Of a stretch of DNA of 64,000 nt, positions 16,322-25,252 are shown piece by piece. The translations under genes were made by a program, and so were the position numbers. The notes below the pieces were generated by a model. It was not told the DNA's origin and made no database searches. It worked only from the letters and a program-made list of their open reading frames with translations. Location: the NCBI RefSeq assembly GCF_017315705.1, contig NZ_JAFLRF010000002.1, positions 415,548-479,547 on the forward strand, read 5' to 3'. Within the stretch, counting starts at the first letter, position 1, and each line of letters opens with the position of its first letter. The stretch is from Trinickia mobilis (GTDB lineage Bacteria; Pseudomonadota; Gammaproteobacteria; Burkholderiales; Burkholderiaceae).

Positions 16322-16973
16322 CGGCCTCCTTGCTGGGTTGCGACCATCTTTACATTGTAGGTGATGCGCTCACGGAAACCGGCATCCCGCCCGGCTCCTG
16401 TCCCTCAGGAAAAAAACAGCGTTTCCCTGGCCCGGCGGTCGAATGGAGGCCGCCCGCTCCGCTTCGGTTCCGGCCAATTTTCTAGTACGCCAGACAAAAA
16501 AGCCGGCATTTTTGCCGGCTTCTTCTGACTGCTCTTCAGCAGTCGCGCGACTGACGCTTATCCGACGCGCTGTTCCGTGGTTTGAGGTGCATTGGGCGTT
16601 CAAATTTATGTTCGGCGCCGTCATTTTGAGCTTCGGCTTGCTTGCGCTTGCTGTGCCCAACTTGCTGTGCGCGCCGCTAATTCGCGATGCTTGGCCTCGT
16701 CGCGGTTGTTCTCGGTTTTCAGTCGGTTCCGTTACGAACTCCGGCGTGTTGCAAAGACGATTGGGTCGCCGAACGACTAATCCGCAATCCTAAAAGTTGG
16801 ACTCGGGAAGCGCGACTGCGTTCAGAAATGAATTGTGACGACGGGCCGAAACGGCCAATGACTTGTATGTTGGGACGGCATATATCATCAATTACGCGCC
16901 TTTCGGGGCCACGTGGCGCCCGTAAAGCATCTTGGTGATCAGGTTAAAGCTGACGTGCATCTGGCTGGCCTCA
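16322..16973. other. Intergenic region with a terminator hairpin
   Basis: About 650 bases without a full gene. The minus strand near 16630-16730 has a coding-like remnant, AKHRELAARTASWAQQAQAS ending in a stop just before the hairpin at 16500-16521, but no start codon is seen after an upstream stop. It may be a broken small gene ended by that terminator. Confidence 0.35.
16500..16521. terminator. Bidirectional rho-independent terminator
   Basis: AAGCCGGCA at 16500-16508 and TGCCGGCTT at 16513-16521 form a 9-bp stem with a TTTT loop. Five A precede it and CTTCT follows it, so it can work in both directions, better leftward. Confidence 0.7.
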
Positions 16974-17333
16974 CTAATCGGATCGACTCCCTGACGATCC
17001 GTGACTGAGCGCGGCCAGGATGGAATTTGTGAATTGAAGCAGCGTCGAGTGATATTCGGCGGGGAGGGGCACATCGTCCATCAGTGACATAGCATCTTCG
17101 ATGCCGTGCCGGAACGACTTAGCAATCTCGGCTCGCTGCGACGTTGCCAAGTGCGGCAAGGCTGCATCAAAAAATTTGCCCAGAACCATCGCTCGAGCGC
17201 CAAGCGCGCTCACGACCTTCGCATTGGCGGTGACGAGCTTGCCCATTTGTGCAAGCACCTCGTTTGCATTGTCCAATTTTTTTCGGCTCCGTTCAGACTT
17301 CTTGCCAGTTGCCGGCACCGGTGCCGGTTGCAT
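16974..17333 (-). CDS. Hypothetical helical protein downstream of the chemoreceptor
   Basis: A 119-residue protein starting [20 protein letters not shown], then [39 protein letters not shown] and [19 protein letters not shown]. It is predicted soluble and all-helical with a basic N-terminus. The start overlaps the chemoreceptor 3' end by 41 bp on the same strand, so the two are probably cotranscribed and coupled. I cannot name a family. A role linked to the receptor is possible from position only. Confidence 0.6.
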   Translation of the reverse strand: MQPAPVPATGKKSERSRKKLDNANEVLAQMGKLVTANAKVVSALGARAMVLGKFFDAALPHLATSQRAEIAKSFRHGIEDAMSLMDDVPLPAEYHSTLLQFTNSILAALSHGSSGSRSD

Positions 17334-19037
17334 TCAATGTGTTCCTGTCAGGGGTAATCCGAGCCGTTGTATCCGCTCTTGTCAACACCGCACGGCGCGA
17401 TGTGTGAACGTTCGTTGCCGAGCGCATTTCGCTACTCACGGCAATTGTGCGTGACGTGGTTGGCGTCCTGTCGCCCACGTTGAGGAAGGCCACCGCGTCG
17501 CGTAGGTCCTGGGCCTGCTGCGCCATCGCCTGGGCAGCGGTTGAGGCTTCCTCGACCAGGGAGGCATTCTGCTGGGTTACCTCGTCCATTTGACTTACCG
17601 CTCGGCTCACCTGCTCAATCCTGGTGCTCTGCTCTTCCGATGCCGATGAGATTTCGCCCATGATGTCGGTCACATGCTTGACCGATTCGACGATTTCGCT
17701 GATGGTGCTGCCCGCTTCCTCGACAAGCTTCGAGCCAGTGTCCACTCGTTCGACCGAATCGCAGATCAGGTCTTTGATTTCTTTTGCAGCAGCAGCGCAG
17801 CGCTGCGCTGCGCGAGCGTACGAACTTCACCGGCCACGACCGCAAACCCGCGACCCTGTGTACCGGCGCGAGCCGCCTCGACCGCTGCATTGAGGGCGAG
17901 GATGTTGGTCTGAAAGGCAATCCCTTCGATCACAGCGATGATCTCGGACATTTTTGCGGAGCTTGTGGAGATCTCGCGCATCGTTTCGACTACTCGTCCA
18001 ACCACTTCGCCGCCGCGCTGCGCGACTCCCGAGGCCGTGCGAGCGAGTGTTGCCGCTTGCTTCGCATTGTCCGTGTTATGACGGACCGCAGCAGTCAGTT
18101 CTTCCATGCTCGAGGCGGTTTCTTCCAGGGATGCCGCCTGTTCCTCCGTACGGCTCGACAAATCCAGAGTGCCTTGAGCAATCTGAGCGCTCGCCGTCGC
18201 CACACCTTCAGCGTTCTCGCGTACTTCCGACACCACCTGCAACAGAGCATCGCGCATCGCCTTCAGCGATGCCATTAGACTACTCGTGTCGCCGGGCCGA
18301 AGGTTGATGCTCACGCTGAGATCGCCGGCTGCCACGCTTCTGGCCAGGTCGGCGGCTGTCCCTGGCTCGGTTCCCAACTGCCGTGTCAGGCTTCGCGACA
18401 TCCAGATGCCGAGTCCCAAGCCTACCGAGGCAGACAAGACCACCAACGCAAGCATCAATTCGCGACTTTCTTCGTACACCCTGTCATTTGCTTCGGCCGT
18501 GTTTTGCGCGACGCTCCGTTTCACTTCAACCAGTGTGTTCATGAGGCTCAAGGTCCTGAAACCCTTTTGGTGGTATTCGCCTAATAGATATTCGGTCACG
18601 GCACTTCGATCCTGTGACCCAGAGGCGACAATCCTGCCCTTCATTTCGTTGAAGGCTTGCATGTATTCCTGCCAGCTCTGATCAAGATCGGCGAAGGCAG
18701 CCTTTCCCTTCTCGGTATAGAGGAGGGGGTGCACTTGGTTAAGGTGGTCGCGCGCTGAGGCCAGGGCCTGTTCGGCTTCGCCCAGGGATTCAGTTTGCTG
18801 CTCGGCGGTGGAAACCAGAATGGCGTTGCGTAAATATGTACCCGCTTTCAGTACGTCGGTGTTCGCCTCCTGTATTAAGTTAAGCCCCACGAGGTCCAAC
18901 CGATAGGTCCTATCTGCGTTTGCGCTAATCTGGGCCATGTCGTGAAGACCTACCCCGCTGACGATGGCGCTGATGCTGGATATCAGGATAAAGGCGCTGA
19001 CTAGTTTGACGCCGAGTCTCATATTGCCGAAATTCAT
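17293..19037 (-). pseudogene. Methyl-accepting chemotaxis protein, broken by a 5-bp duplication
   Basis: From ATG 19037 the protein has a first membrane span ([20 protein letters not shown]), a periplasmic four-helix-bundle domain with [20 protein letters not shown], a second span ([19 protein letters not shown]), HAMP, and the signalling hairpin [20 protein letters not shown]. At LAQRSAA the frame is lost and stops at 17766. The other frame continues with [20 protein letters not shown] and [20 protein letters not shown], the missing cytoplasmic tail. The cause is visible: AGCGC is repeated in tandem at 17794-17803, inside a 16-bp palindrome. Removing one copy restores the frame. The intact protein would be a Tar-type receptor of about 580 residues signalling to CheA. 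Confidence 0.88.
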
Positions 19038-19052
19038 AGTTTGCTCTATCAA

Positions 19053-19689
19053 GCTGAGAGAGCCAGCACTGAGAAATAGATGCAGCGGCGCTGGAGTGGC
19101 TGCGACAGCAGGCTATGTTCTTTGACCCCGGCGCTAACTAGTGCAACGCCCTCGGCTGGCTCCTGTCAGAATTCGAGCCAGTTTTCAGAGGCGTCTGCTG
19201 TGACGACGCTCGCCGTTCTCCTTGTCGCGTTAGCGAGGAGCTTAGAGTCGCGAATAGGTATCTCTTCCGGTTCAGGGTCATTCACGTCATTTGGTCTCAG
19301 TCTTGTCGATGAGGTATGTCCGTCAGTCCACTTACCCCTTTAGGGGGCTGGCTAATCTGAATTTGGTCGTGCTGCTATGGCATCCGGCAGCGAGCCACAT
19401 TTATGATCGAATGCTCATGGATGATATATTGGTCAATAATGGCGGCAACAAACTGTTGCGAGGGTGAGGCGTCGACGCCGTTGTTTGCAACCGACAACTG
19501 TACGAATGGCATACAGAGTCTGGATCAAGAGAATCGCGTAGAAGTAGCATTCAGGGTGTTTTGGCCGCGGGTATTTGTCATCGTTTTGTGACATTTCTAG
19601 CAAGTGCTTAGCTAGCTAGTGTCGCCACGTTGGACTAAACCGGCTCAACGGCGATCGGAACTGCACTACCTTTTTCCGGGGAAAGTCAA
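19053..19689. other. Intergenic region, nothing recognised
   Basis: About 640 bases between the leftward chemoreceptor and the rightward GlxA-type regulator. It should hold promoters for both, but no clear -35/-10 pair or repeat stood out. No gene or RNA is recognised. Confidence 0.4.
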
Positions 19690-20739
19690 ATGGAGTGCTT
19701 TGCTGAATTCCATGGAATGCCGGTTATGCCGAATACGCACGCGACAAAGCGAATCGGCATAGCGCTGTTCGACCGCTTTGCGTTGCTGGGCGCGGCCACG
19801 ATCGCGGAAGTCTTCCACTCGGCAAACGCCCTCGCCGCCTCGGCGGAGCAGAGTGGCGAACGTTACGAAGTCTGTCTCTTGTCCGCGGCTGGCGGCAGAA
19901 TCGCAAGTTCGTCGTCCATGTTCGTGTGGACCGACAGCGTTGAATCGCAGCGCAATGCGGACAACTTCCACGCCCTGTTCATCGTCGGCGGGACCGGCGC
20001 GGCCGACGCCTTGCGCGACGGGCGCTTGACCATCTGGCTGCGTCGCGCTTATTCCCGCTCGGAGCTTATATTCCCGATCGCTGAGGGCCGCCTGCTTCTC
20101 GAAGTGGTCGGATCCGACCAAGCTACCGACGGACGAGGTTACGGCGGACGCCTCGCAGACTCGTTGCGAAGCTCGACCGGATCAGCACACGTTCCCGAAC
20201 CGGCTGAAGCTTTGCGTCTCGCGCTGTCGGTCGTCCAGGCGGATCTCGGCGATGAAACGGCCCGTCAGATCTCCAATTGGATCGCACCGCGGGCAGAGAC
20301 GCCGTTCAACTCGATCGTGCGCAAGAATGCTTCAGTTTGTGTCAGTGAAAAGATCCAGGAATCGGCCCGCTGGCTCGAGGCGAACGGCGATCAGCCCGTC
20401 GCCATCGACAGCGCCGCCCAGATTGCTGCCATGAGCGAGCGAAACTTTCTGCGCCGCTTCAAGATGGAAATGGGCATGACACCCTCTGACTATCTGTTGC
20501 ACGTGCGGCTCGAAATGAGCTGCCGGCTACTCGCCGAAACCGATCTGCCCGTGGACAAAATCGCGAGGCGCTGCGGCATCGGTAGCGGCGGACGGCTTCC
20601 GTAGCTATTCCGTAGACACCTTGAGACCACGCCCACGGAGTATCGCGCAAGCAAGCGACCGGTGGCGACCGAAGTTCGGCGTGGATTCGACGTCGAATAT
20701 AGATCTACGTCCTTTAAAGAGAACCGCTCAATCGCTTGA
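19690..20739 (+). pseudogene. GlxA-type AraC regulator with an in-frame stop near the C-terminus
   Basis: The N-terminal 180 residues form a DJ-1/PfpI-like domain (RIGIALFDRFALLGAATIAE, FHALFIVGGTGAADALRDG), and the rest is an AraC-type DNA-binding domain with two helix-turn-helices: IQESARWLEANGDQPVAIDS, MSERNFLRRFKMEMGMTPSD and ARRCGIGSGGRL. A TAG at 20602-20604 interrupts the last helix. The same frame stays open to 20739 and reads LFRRHLETTPTEYR, exactly the expected AraC ending, so the expected Ser-Lys at this point has become Pro-stop. The truncated protein lacks the end of its second helix-turn-helix. A GGGGAAA precedes ATG 19690. Usual targets are amino-acid or amine genes. Confidence 0.85.
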
Positions 20740-20870
20740 GATTTGGACTTCTCTTGAACGTTGGTTATCGCGCTTCGAAGTGCGTGTCAAGTGAGGCTGT
20801 TACCGCGCGTGTCGATGGCGACGTCGCGCGTACCTCGTCCGTCAGTTAGCGTCGCATGGGATGAAACCGA

Positions 20871-22013
20871 TCAATTTTGATAGAGCGCGCTTGCCAAATA
20901 GCGGCGGCGCAATTCGCGCAACGCCGTCGCAAGTATCGCGCTGACGGGCAGCGCCAGCAGCACGCCGAAAAAACCAAACAGTTGTCCGAACGCGAGTAAG
21001 GCAAATACCACCGCGAGCGGATGCAGGCCGATGCGCTCGCCGATGAACCGCGGGGTAAGAAAAAAGCTTTCGAGGATCTGGCCGGTGCCGTATACGACTG
21101 CCACTACACCGAAGCCGTACCAGTTGCCGAACTGCATTAGCGCGGCGAGTAACGCCAGTGCGAGCCCGGTTGCGAAGCCGACGTAAGGAATGAACACGGC
21201 AAGACCGGTGACGACGCCAACGGGCAGCGCGATTTCGAACCCGGCAATCATCAGCGCGATCGGATAGAACGTGGCGAGCACGGCCATCACGAGCATTTGG
21301 CCGCGAAGGTATTGCGAAAGCATCTGGTCCATCTCGGTCACGAAGTCGCGCGTCTTAGCGAGCCAGCGGCGTGGCACTAGACTCTCCATGCGGGCGAACA
21401 TCTGTTGCCTGTCGTAGAGCAGATAGAACAGCACGAGCGGCACTAACACGACGTTGCCGACTACGGTGATCATCGCATTTCCCCCAGAGCGCAAGTAGCG
21501 CCACACGGCGAAGGCGACTGTCTGTCCACTGCCTTCGAGCGGGCTCGTCAGCATAGTGCGGACATTGGCAAGGTCGAACGAGCGACTAAGGCCGAGCGAG
21601 GCCAGCTTCGGCTGCAGCCATGCGTTCAGCGTCGCAGTCAAGGCGGGAATCTGCATATGGAGCTCAGGCCCTTCCTTTTGGATTACGGCGAACACGAGCA
21701 AGGCGAGTGACGTAATCAGCGAAGCGAAGAAGAACATCATCACGAGGGCAGCGAACCCGCGTGGCACGCGTTTGCGTACCAGCCACTCGACGCCGGGTTG
21801 CAACACGTATGCGATGAGTCCACCGAGCAGGAACGGTGTGAGGACGGGCCGCAAGATCCACATTAGGATGCCGATCCCGAGGGCGACGGCACCCCAGAAC
21901 AGGGTCTGTCGATGGTATGGAGTGAGGAGTGGGGCGTTCTGCGACACAGCGGCTAAATCCAAGATGTGGTGGGAACGGGGGGCTATCCAACCAAACCGGT
22001 CGATATCGGGCAA
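20871..22013 (-). CDS. AI-2E family transporter (PerM-like)
   Basis: A 380-residue inner-membrane protein. Hydrophobic spans are seen at LFWGAVALGIGILMWILRPV, LTPFLLGGLIAYVLQPGV, FAALVMMFFFASLITSLALL, AMITVVGNVVLVPLVLFYLL, MLVMAVLATFYPIALMIAGF, VGVVTGLAVFIPYVGFATGL and a final GQLFGFFGVLLALPVSAILA. The FIPYVG motif and the P..A.L end are typical of the AI-2E/PerM family. Members are proposed to export small molecules, but the substrate is often not AI-2. An ATG after the first 25 residues could also be used. It is transcribed alone. Confidence 0.9.
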   Translation of the reverse strand: MPDIDRFGWIAPRSHHILDLAAVSQNAPLLTPYHRQTLFWGAVALGIGILMWILRPVLTPFLLGGLIAYVLQPGVEWLVRKRVPRGFAALVMMFFFASLITSLALLVFAVIQKEGPELHMQIPALTATLNAWLQPKLASLGLSRSFDLANVRTMLTSPLEGSGQTVAFAVWRYLRSGGNAMITVVGNVVLVPLVLFYLLYDRQQMFARMESLVPRRWLAKTRDFVTEMDQMLSQYLRGQMLVMAVLATFYPIALMIAGFEIALPVGVVTGLAVFIPYVGFATGLALALLAALMQFGNWYGFGVVAVVYGTGQILESFFLTPRFIGERIGLHPLAVVFALLAFGQLFGFFGVLLALPVSAILATALRELRRRYLASALYQN

Positions 22014-22132
22014 ATTGACGGACGGCAGTGGCAGTCCATATGTAAAAGGTACGAACCTCGTTTTGCAACGGTCACGGAGTGGCTAGCTGCAGTAGTCCGA
22101 GCCTTTACTCCGTACCGCCGGAATTAAAGGCA

Positions 22133-22160
22133 GAGCCGCGTCCAAGTGGGACGGCGGCTC
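22133..22160 (-). terminator. Hairpin, possible leftward terminator
   Basis: GAGCCGCGTCC at 22133-22143 pairs with GGACGGCGGCTC at 22149-22160 around a short loop, with one bulged base. Leftward it is followed by TGCCTTTAATT, a moderate T run. It lies 39 bp beyond the stop of the small leftward gene at 22199. Confidence 0.45.
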
Positions 22161-22198
22161 CTGCGCTCAACGCGGGATGGTTTATTGCTTGAGGGTTT

Positions 22199-22435
22199 TC
22201 AGCAGCGGCTCAATGTCGGGCGCTTGGCGGTAGGGGGAACGACGCTCCATGAGCCGTCGTCGTGACGAAAAAAGAAAATTGTCACCGTGCGGTCTCGCGC
22301 GGTCGCCGCGAGGCAAATGCAGCGCACAGCTGATGATTGAAAACCGCGTGAGCGGGTCAGGCGAACTGGCGTTCCGGGTGCGTAACCACCCCACTTATCG
22401 ACGAGCGAACGCAAGCTACGTACGTCTCCTTCCAC
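22199..22435 (-). CDS. Small hypothetical protein, FFFRH family, copy 1
   Basis: A 78-residue protein from GTG 22435: VRSLRSLVDKWGGYAPGTPV near the start and IFFFRHDDGSWSVVPP near the end. The same pattern (V-[DE]-K-W, then R-x-x-R, then FFFRH-x-D-G-x-W-x-V-x-PP) recurs at 49378-49626 and, broken, at 38609-38846. The predicted fold is a short helix followed by beta strands. The promoter found at 22591-22619 points to this gene and has the architecture shared with the TetR-controlled operons. Function unknown. Confidence 0.6.
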   Translation of the reverse strand: MEGDVRSLRSLVDKWGGYAPGTPVRLTRSRGFQSSAVRCICLAATARDRTVTIFFFRHDDGSWSVVPPTAKRPTLSRC

Positions 22436-22590
22436 TTCTGTCTCCTGAGCTGAATCCGGACCGTTGCTCGGCCCGAAACGTTCCGCGCAGTTTTATCGAC
22501 ATTTGAAGTCCTCGTTCTTTTGCTGTCGGTACCACTTCGCGACGGCAAGTACGCGATGACCATCCGGCTTCAATCGATCATCACAGTGAT

Positions 22591-22619
22591 ATTAAACTCT
22601 ACACTGATCAAAATGTCAA
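22591..22619 (-). promoter_or_regulatory. TetR-module promoter, copy A (leftward)
   Basis: On the minus strand TTGACA (22619-22614) and TTTAAT (22596-22591) are spaced by 17 bp. The spacer has ATCA five bases after TTGACA, and ATCAC follows the -10 element. Both details match the copies at 24824, 32691 and 44884. It drives leftward transcription toward the small gene at 22435. Confidence 0.6.
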
Positions 22620-22873
22620 TAATGACGATGGAGGATGAAATATTACCGCTGTTGGTTACCCGTGAGACGAAGCACGGTGAGCGTGGAACCTGCAAGACGG
22701 GGGCAATGGGGCCGTGTTCTCGACCGCGTACGGCTAAGGTACGCGATGTGCACCAAGAGCTAAACCAGACATGCGTGCAATCTTTCCGAACACTGAGGCA
22801 GACCAGATGGCACTTGGCACAGTTGGCCGACCTCAGTCAGACAACGCTGTTTTTGTGATCGAATCTCCAAAAA

Positions 22874-22910
22874 TGATTAAATAGTCATTTACGATTTTGT
22901 AATCTATACT
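22874..22910 (+). promoter_or_regulatory. Promoter of TetR paralogue 1 with a decayed divergent half
   Basis: TAGTCA (22882-22887) and TATACT (22905-22910), 17 bp apart, form the rightward promoter. TetR paralogue 3 has TTGTCA, 17 bp, TATACT in the same relation to its gene. On the opposite strand ATGACT, N5, ATCA (22888-22874) keeps the first part of the shared divergent promoter, but its -10 has become GATTCG. This looks like a decayed version of the arrangement seen at 24802-24856 and 32669-32723. Confidence 0.5.
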
Positions 22911-22937
22911 GGGGAATAAACACAGATCGGAGCTGTC

Positions 22938-23696
22938 ATGTCGAACAATACCGAGAGCCGCCGGACACCGAAGCGCTCCATCCCAGAGGCCGCCACCGTT
23001 TCCGCGCCAGCTGTCGAAGAGCGCGAGCCGCGCGGCGCGCGCCGCAAGCGAGAGACCCGTACCCGCCTGCTCGACGCTGCGTTGATGCTGATGGCCGAAA
23101 AAGGAATGGAAGGCGTAGCTGTCAATGAAATCACCGAGGCTGCAGACGTCGGTTTCGGCTCCTTCTACAATCATTTCGAATCGAAGGAGGCAATCTATTC
23201 CGCACTCATCGACCGCGTGTTTGAGGACTTCGCCGATATGCTCGACCGCCTCGCCGACAGTTTGTCCGACCCCGCCGAGGTCGTCGCGGTCTCGGTGCGT
23301 CACACCTTGATACGTACCCGGCGCGAGTCGGTATGGGGGCGGCTCTTGATACGTGAAGGCTTTTCCGCGCACGTTCTCAGCCGTGGCCTGGGGCAGAGGC
23401 TGCTGCGGGACGTCCAACGCGGTATCGCCGCCAAGCGCTTCGTACTCGCCGATCCCTACATCGGCTTCCTTTCGATAGGGGGGACGGTGCTGGCGGCAAT
23501 CGCCGCCGAACTGCACTTCGTCGGGCCCGGCGCGTCGGCGGCCGGAGTGCTGGAGGAACTCGGCTTCAGCGGCGAACATTTCGCAGAGCGCACCGCTGCA
23601 GGCCTCTTGCAGGTACTAGGCCTGCAGCGTGCGGAGGCAGAGGACATCGCAAGGCGCGCCCTGCCAGGTACGGAACTGAAAGTCAAATCAAGCTGA
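22938..23696 (+). CDS. TetR-family regulator, paralogue 1
   Basis: A 252-residue repressor-like protein. After a variable N-terminus (MSNNTESRRTPKRSIPEA) comes REPRGARRKRETRTRLLDAA, the HTH domain with EKGMEGVAVNEITEAADVGF and the recognition helix GSFYNHFESKEAI. The C-terminal effector domain includes VFEDFADMLDRLADSLSDPA, WGRLLIREGFSAHVLSRGLG and HFAERTAAGLLQVLGLQRAE. It is close over its full length to the TetR proteins at 24011-24775 and 31886-32641. No obvious target lies immediately divergent from it, unlike the other two; the facing promoter half is decayed. An effector cannot be named; an aromatic compound is likely from context. Confidence 0.9.
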   Translation: MSNNTESRRTPKRSIPEAATVSAPAVEEREPRGARRKRETRTRLLDAALMLMAEKGMEGVAVNEITEAADVGFGSFYNHFESKEAIYSALIDRVFEDFADMLDRLADSLSDPAEVVAVSVRHTLIRTRRESVWGRLLIREGFSAHVLSRGLGQRLLRDVQRGIAAKRFVLADPYIGFLSIGGTVLAAIAAELHFVGPGASAAGVLEELGFSGEHFAERTAAGLLQVLGLQRAEAEDIARRALPGTELKVKSS

Positions 23697-23716
23697 GCGC
23701 GGCCGGGGCGGCTTCG

Positions 23717-24010
23717 ATGATGATTCAGCAGACCGCGCGTCGTGGGCACAGCGGCGCCACGCCGGAAGGGCAGTCACGTACCGAAACAAGAGTTCACGTA
23801 AGCGAAGAATTTCTGTGCGTGATCGACGGAGAACTGCAATTGGAACATGAGCAGAAAAGACTCACGCTGAGGGCTGGTGATTTGTCTCCTTATCAGTCGG
23901 CGGGGCGGCACCGCTGAACAAATACGGGCAAGAGGGAGGTGGTCGTGATCTGGTTTGAAACGCCAGGCGGATGTGCGTGGCTTGATATCGCTATTATCGG
24001 CGGGGATCCC
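23717..24010 (+). pseudogene. Cupin-domain remnant
   Basis: From ATG 23717 the frame contains VSEEFLCVIDGELQLEHEQK and LTLRAGDLSPYQSAGRHR, the typical strands of a cupin as found at the C-terminus of XRE-cupin regulators. A TGA at 23915-23917 interrupts it, after which the same frame reads TNTGKREVVVIWFETPGG, which is the expected next cupin strand (NTG...VVVIWF). No DNA-binding part is present. It lies 20 bp after TetR paralogue 1 and runs into the convergent TetR paralogue 2. It is best read as a truncated, nonsense-mutated relic. Confidence 0.6.
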
Positions 24011-24775
24011 TCAACCGGTTTTGACTTCCGAGTTGCCCATTGGCAACGGAAGTCCAGCGATTTTTTCCGCCTCTTCACCATTTAGACCAAGCGCCTGCAG
24101 TACATATGCCGCGGTGCGCTCCGCGAATTTCTCCCCGCCCCAGTCAGGCTCCGTTTGCCCACGCGTCGCTGCCACAATTGAAGTGGCAAAGTGCAGCTCA
24201 ACCGCGATGCCAGCGAGAATGATGCCAGTGGCGGAGATAAGGCACAGGAAGGGGTCAGCGACGACGAAGCGTCCTGCGGCGATGCCTCGTTTGCCATCTC
24301 GCAGCAGCCGAGGACCGAGGCCCCAGTTGAGAATTCGTGCCGAAAACCCTTCACGTATCAACAACTGTCCCCACACCGGTTCTCGCCGCGCGCGCATCAG
24401 GGTGTGACGCACGGACACGGCGATTACTTCAGCTGGGTCCGACAAGCCGCTGGCGAGGTGATCGAGCGCGTCAGCGAACTCGTCGAATACCCATTCGAAG
24501 ACTGCTGCGAAGATCGCTTCCTTCGATTCGAAGTGGTTGTAGAACGAGCCGGAGCCGACGTCGGCGATTTCGGTGATGTCATTAATAGTCACGCAGTCCA
24601 TACCCTTGTCAGCCACCAGCCTCAGCGTGGCGTCAAGCAGGCGGGCGCGCGTCTCCCGCTTGCGACGCGCGCCGCGCGACTGGCGCGCTTCAGTCACTTC
24701 GGCCGCCTCGGTGGATGCGGAAGGCACTTTCGTGACGCGCGGCCGCGTCGTGCGGCGGTTTGGCAAGTCCTTCAT
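24011..24775 (-). CDS. TetR-family regulator, paralogue 2
   Basis: A 254-residue protein starting MKDLPNRRTTRPRVTKVPSA. It has the shared SRGARRKRETRARLLDATLR, the HTH with CVTINDITEIADVGSGSFYN and HFESKEAI, and the effector domain WVFDEFADALDHLASGLSDP, PVWGQLLIREGFSARILNWG and a late KFAERTAAYVLQALGLNGEE. ATG 24775 follows CAGGAGC. It is transcribed divergently from the RND efflux operon and the two promoters overlap at their -35 elements, so it very likely represses that operon and itself. It is the most diverged of the three paralogues in the last 60 residues. Confidence 0.9.
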   Translation of the reverse strand: MKDLPNRRTTRPRVTKVPSASTEAAEVTEARQSRGARRKRETRARLLDATLRLVADKGMDCVTINDITEIADVGSGSFYNHFESKEAIFAAVFEWVFDEFADALDHLASGLSDPAEVIAVSVRHTLMRARREPVWGQLLIREGFSARILNWGLGPRLLRDGKRGIAAGRFVVADPFLCLISATGIILAGIAVELHFATSIVAATRGQTEPDWGGEKFAERTAAYVLQALGLNGEEAEKIAGLPLPMGNSEVKTG

Positions 24776-24801
24776 GTCAGCTCCTGTTTCTTCATACTTC
24801 A

Positions 24802-24856
24802 ATTCTGAATCTAAATGTCATGGTTGACAATGATATCAGTTATGGGTCTAATGTCA
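24802..24856. promoter_or_regulatory. Divergent TetR-module promoter, copy B (efflux operon / tetR2)
   Basis: Rightward: TTGACA (24824-24829), 17 bp, TCTAAT (24847-24852), then GTCAC. Leftward: TTGTCA (reverse of 24825-24830), 17 bp, CAGAAT (reverse of 24802-24807). The two -35 elements overlap by five bases. The spacer holds the palindrome TGATATCA, and TGACA at 24825 pairs with TGTCA at 24852 as distant inverted arms. One bound repressor could block both directions. Confidence 0.65.
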
Positions 24857-25252
24857 CCGTATCAGGCCGGTAGGAGTCGACTAGTCCGAGGGGTGTTTTG
24901 CAGTGCTGCCGCCGTGGCGGGGTGCTGCTCAGTGAAGTCAACTCGACCTTTGCGAGTCGAAGCACGTTAGTCCGATAGCGGTGAGCATGGGGGGCAGTGG
25001 ATCGAATGTCGTTGCTGAACCTCGCCAACGCCGCATTTCGGCGCGGCAGCGAGGACGCGGTGACGTGCGGTAAAGCATGCGACGACGAAGTCTGAAAGAT
25101 TGCCAAATGTCTTAATGAAATAAAAACGTAGGATTACTACGGAAAATAGAATCTTGTGCGTTTGCGCGAAGTGCGAGCTGTGCTCGGTAACACCGAGCCT
25201 TGCGGAAGCGTCGCGAACCTATTTCTGGACCACCACCTGCATTGGGAACATC
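24857..25252. other. Long leader before the efflux operon
   Basis: The rightward promoter ends at about 24858, while the first plausible start codon of the adaptor gene is at 25253, leaving a leader of roughly 390 bases. No gene, riboswitch or clear terminator is recognised in it. Long leaders are unusual here, and a second promoter closer to the gene may exist. Confidence 0.35.
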
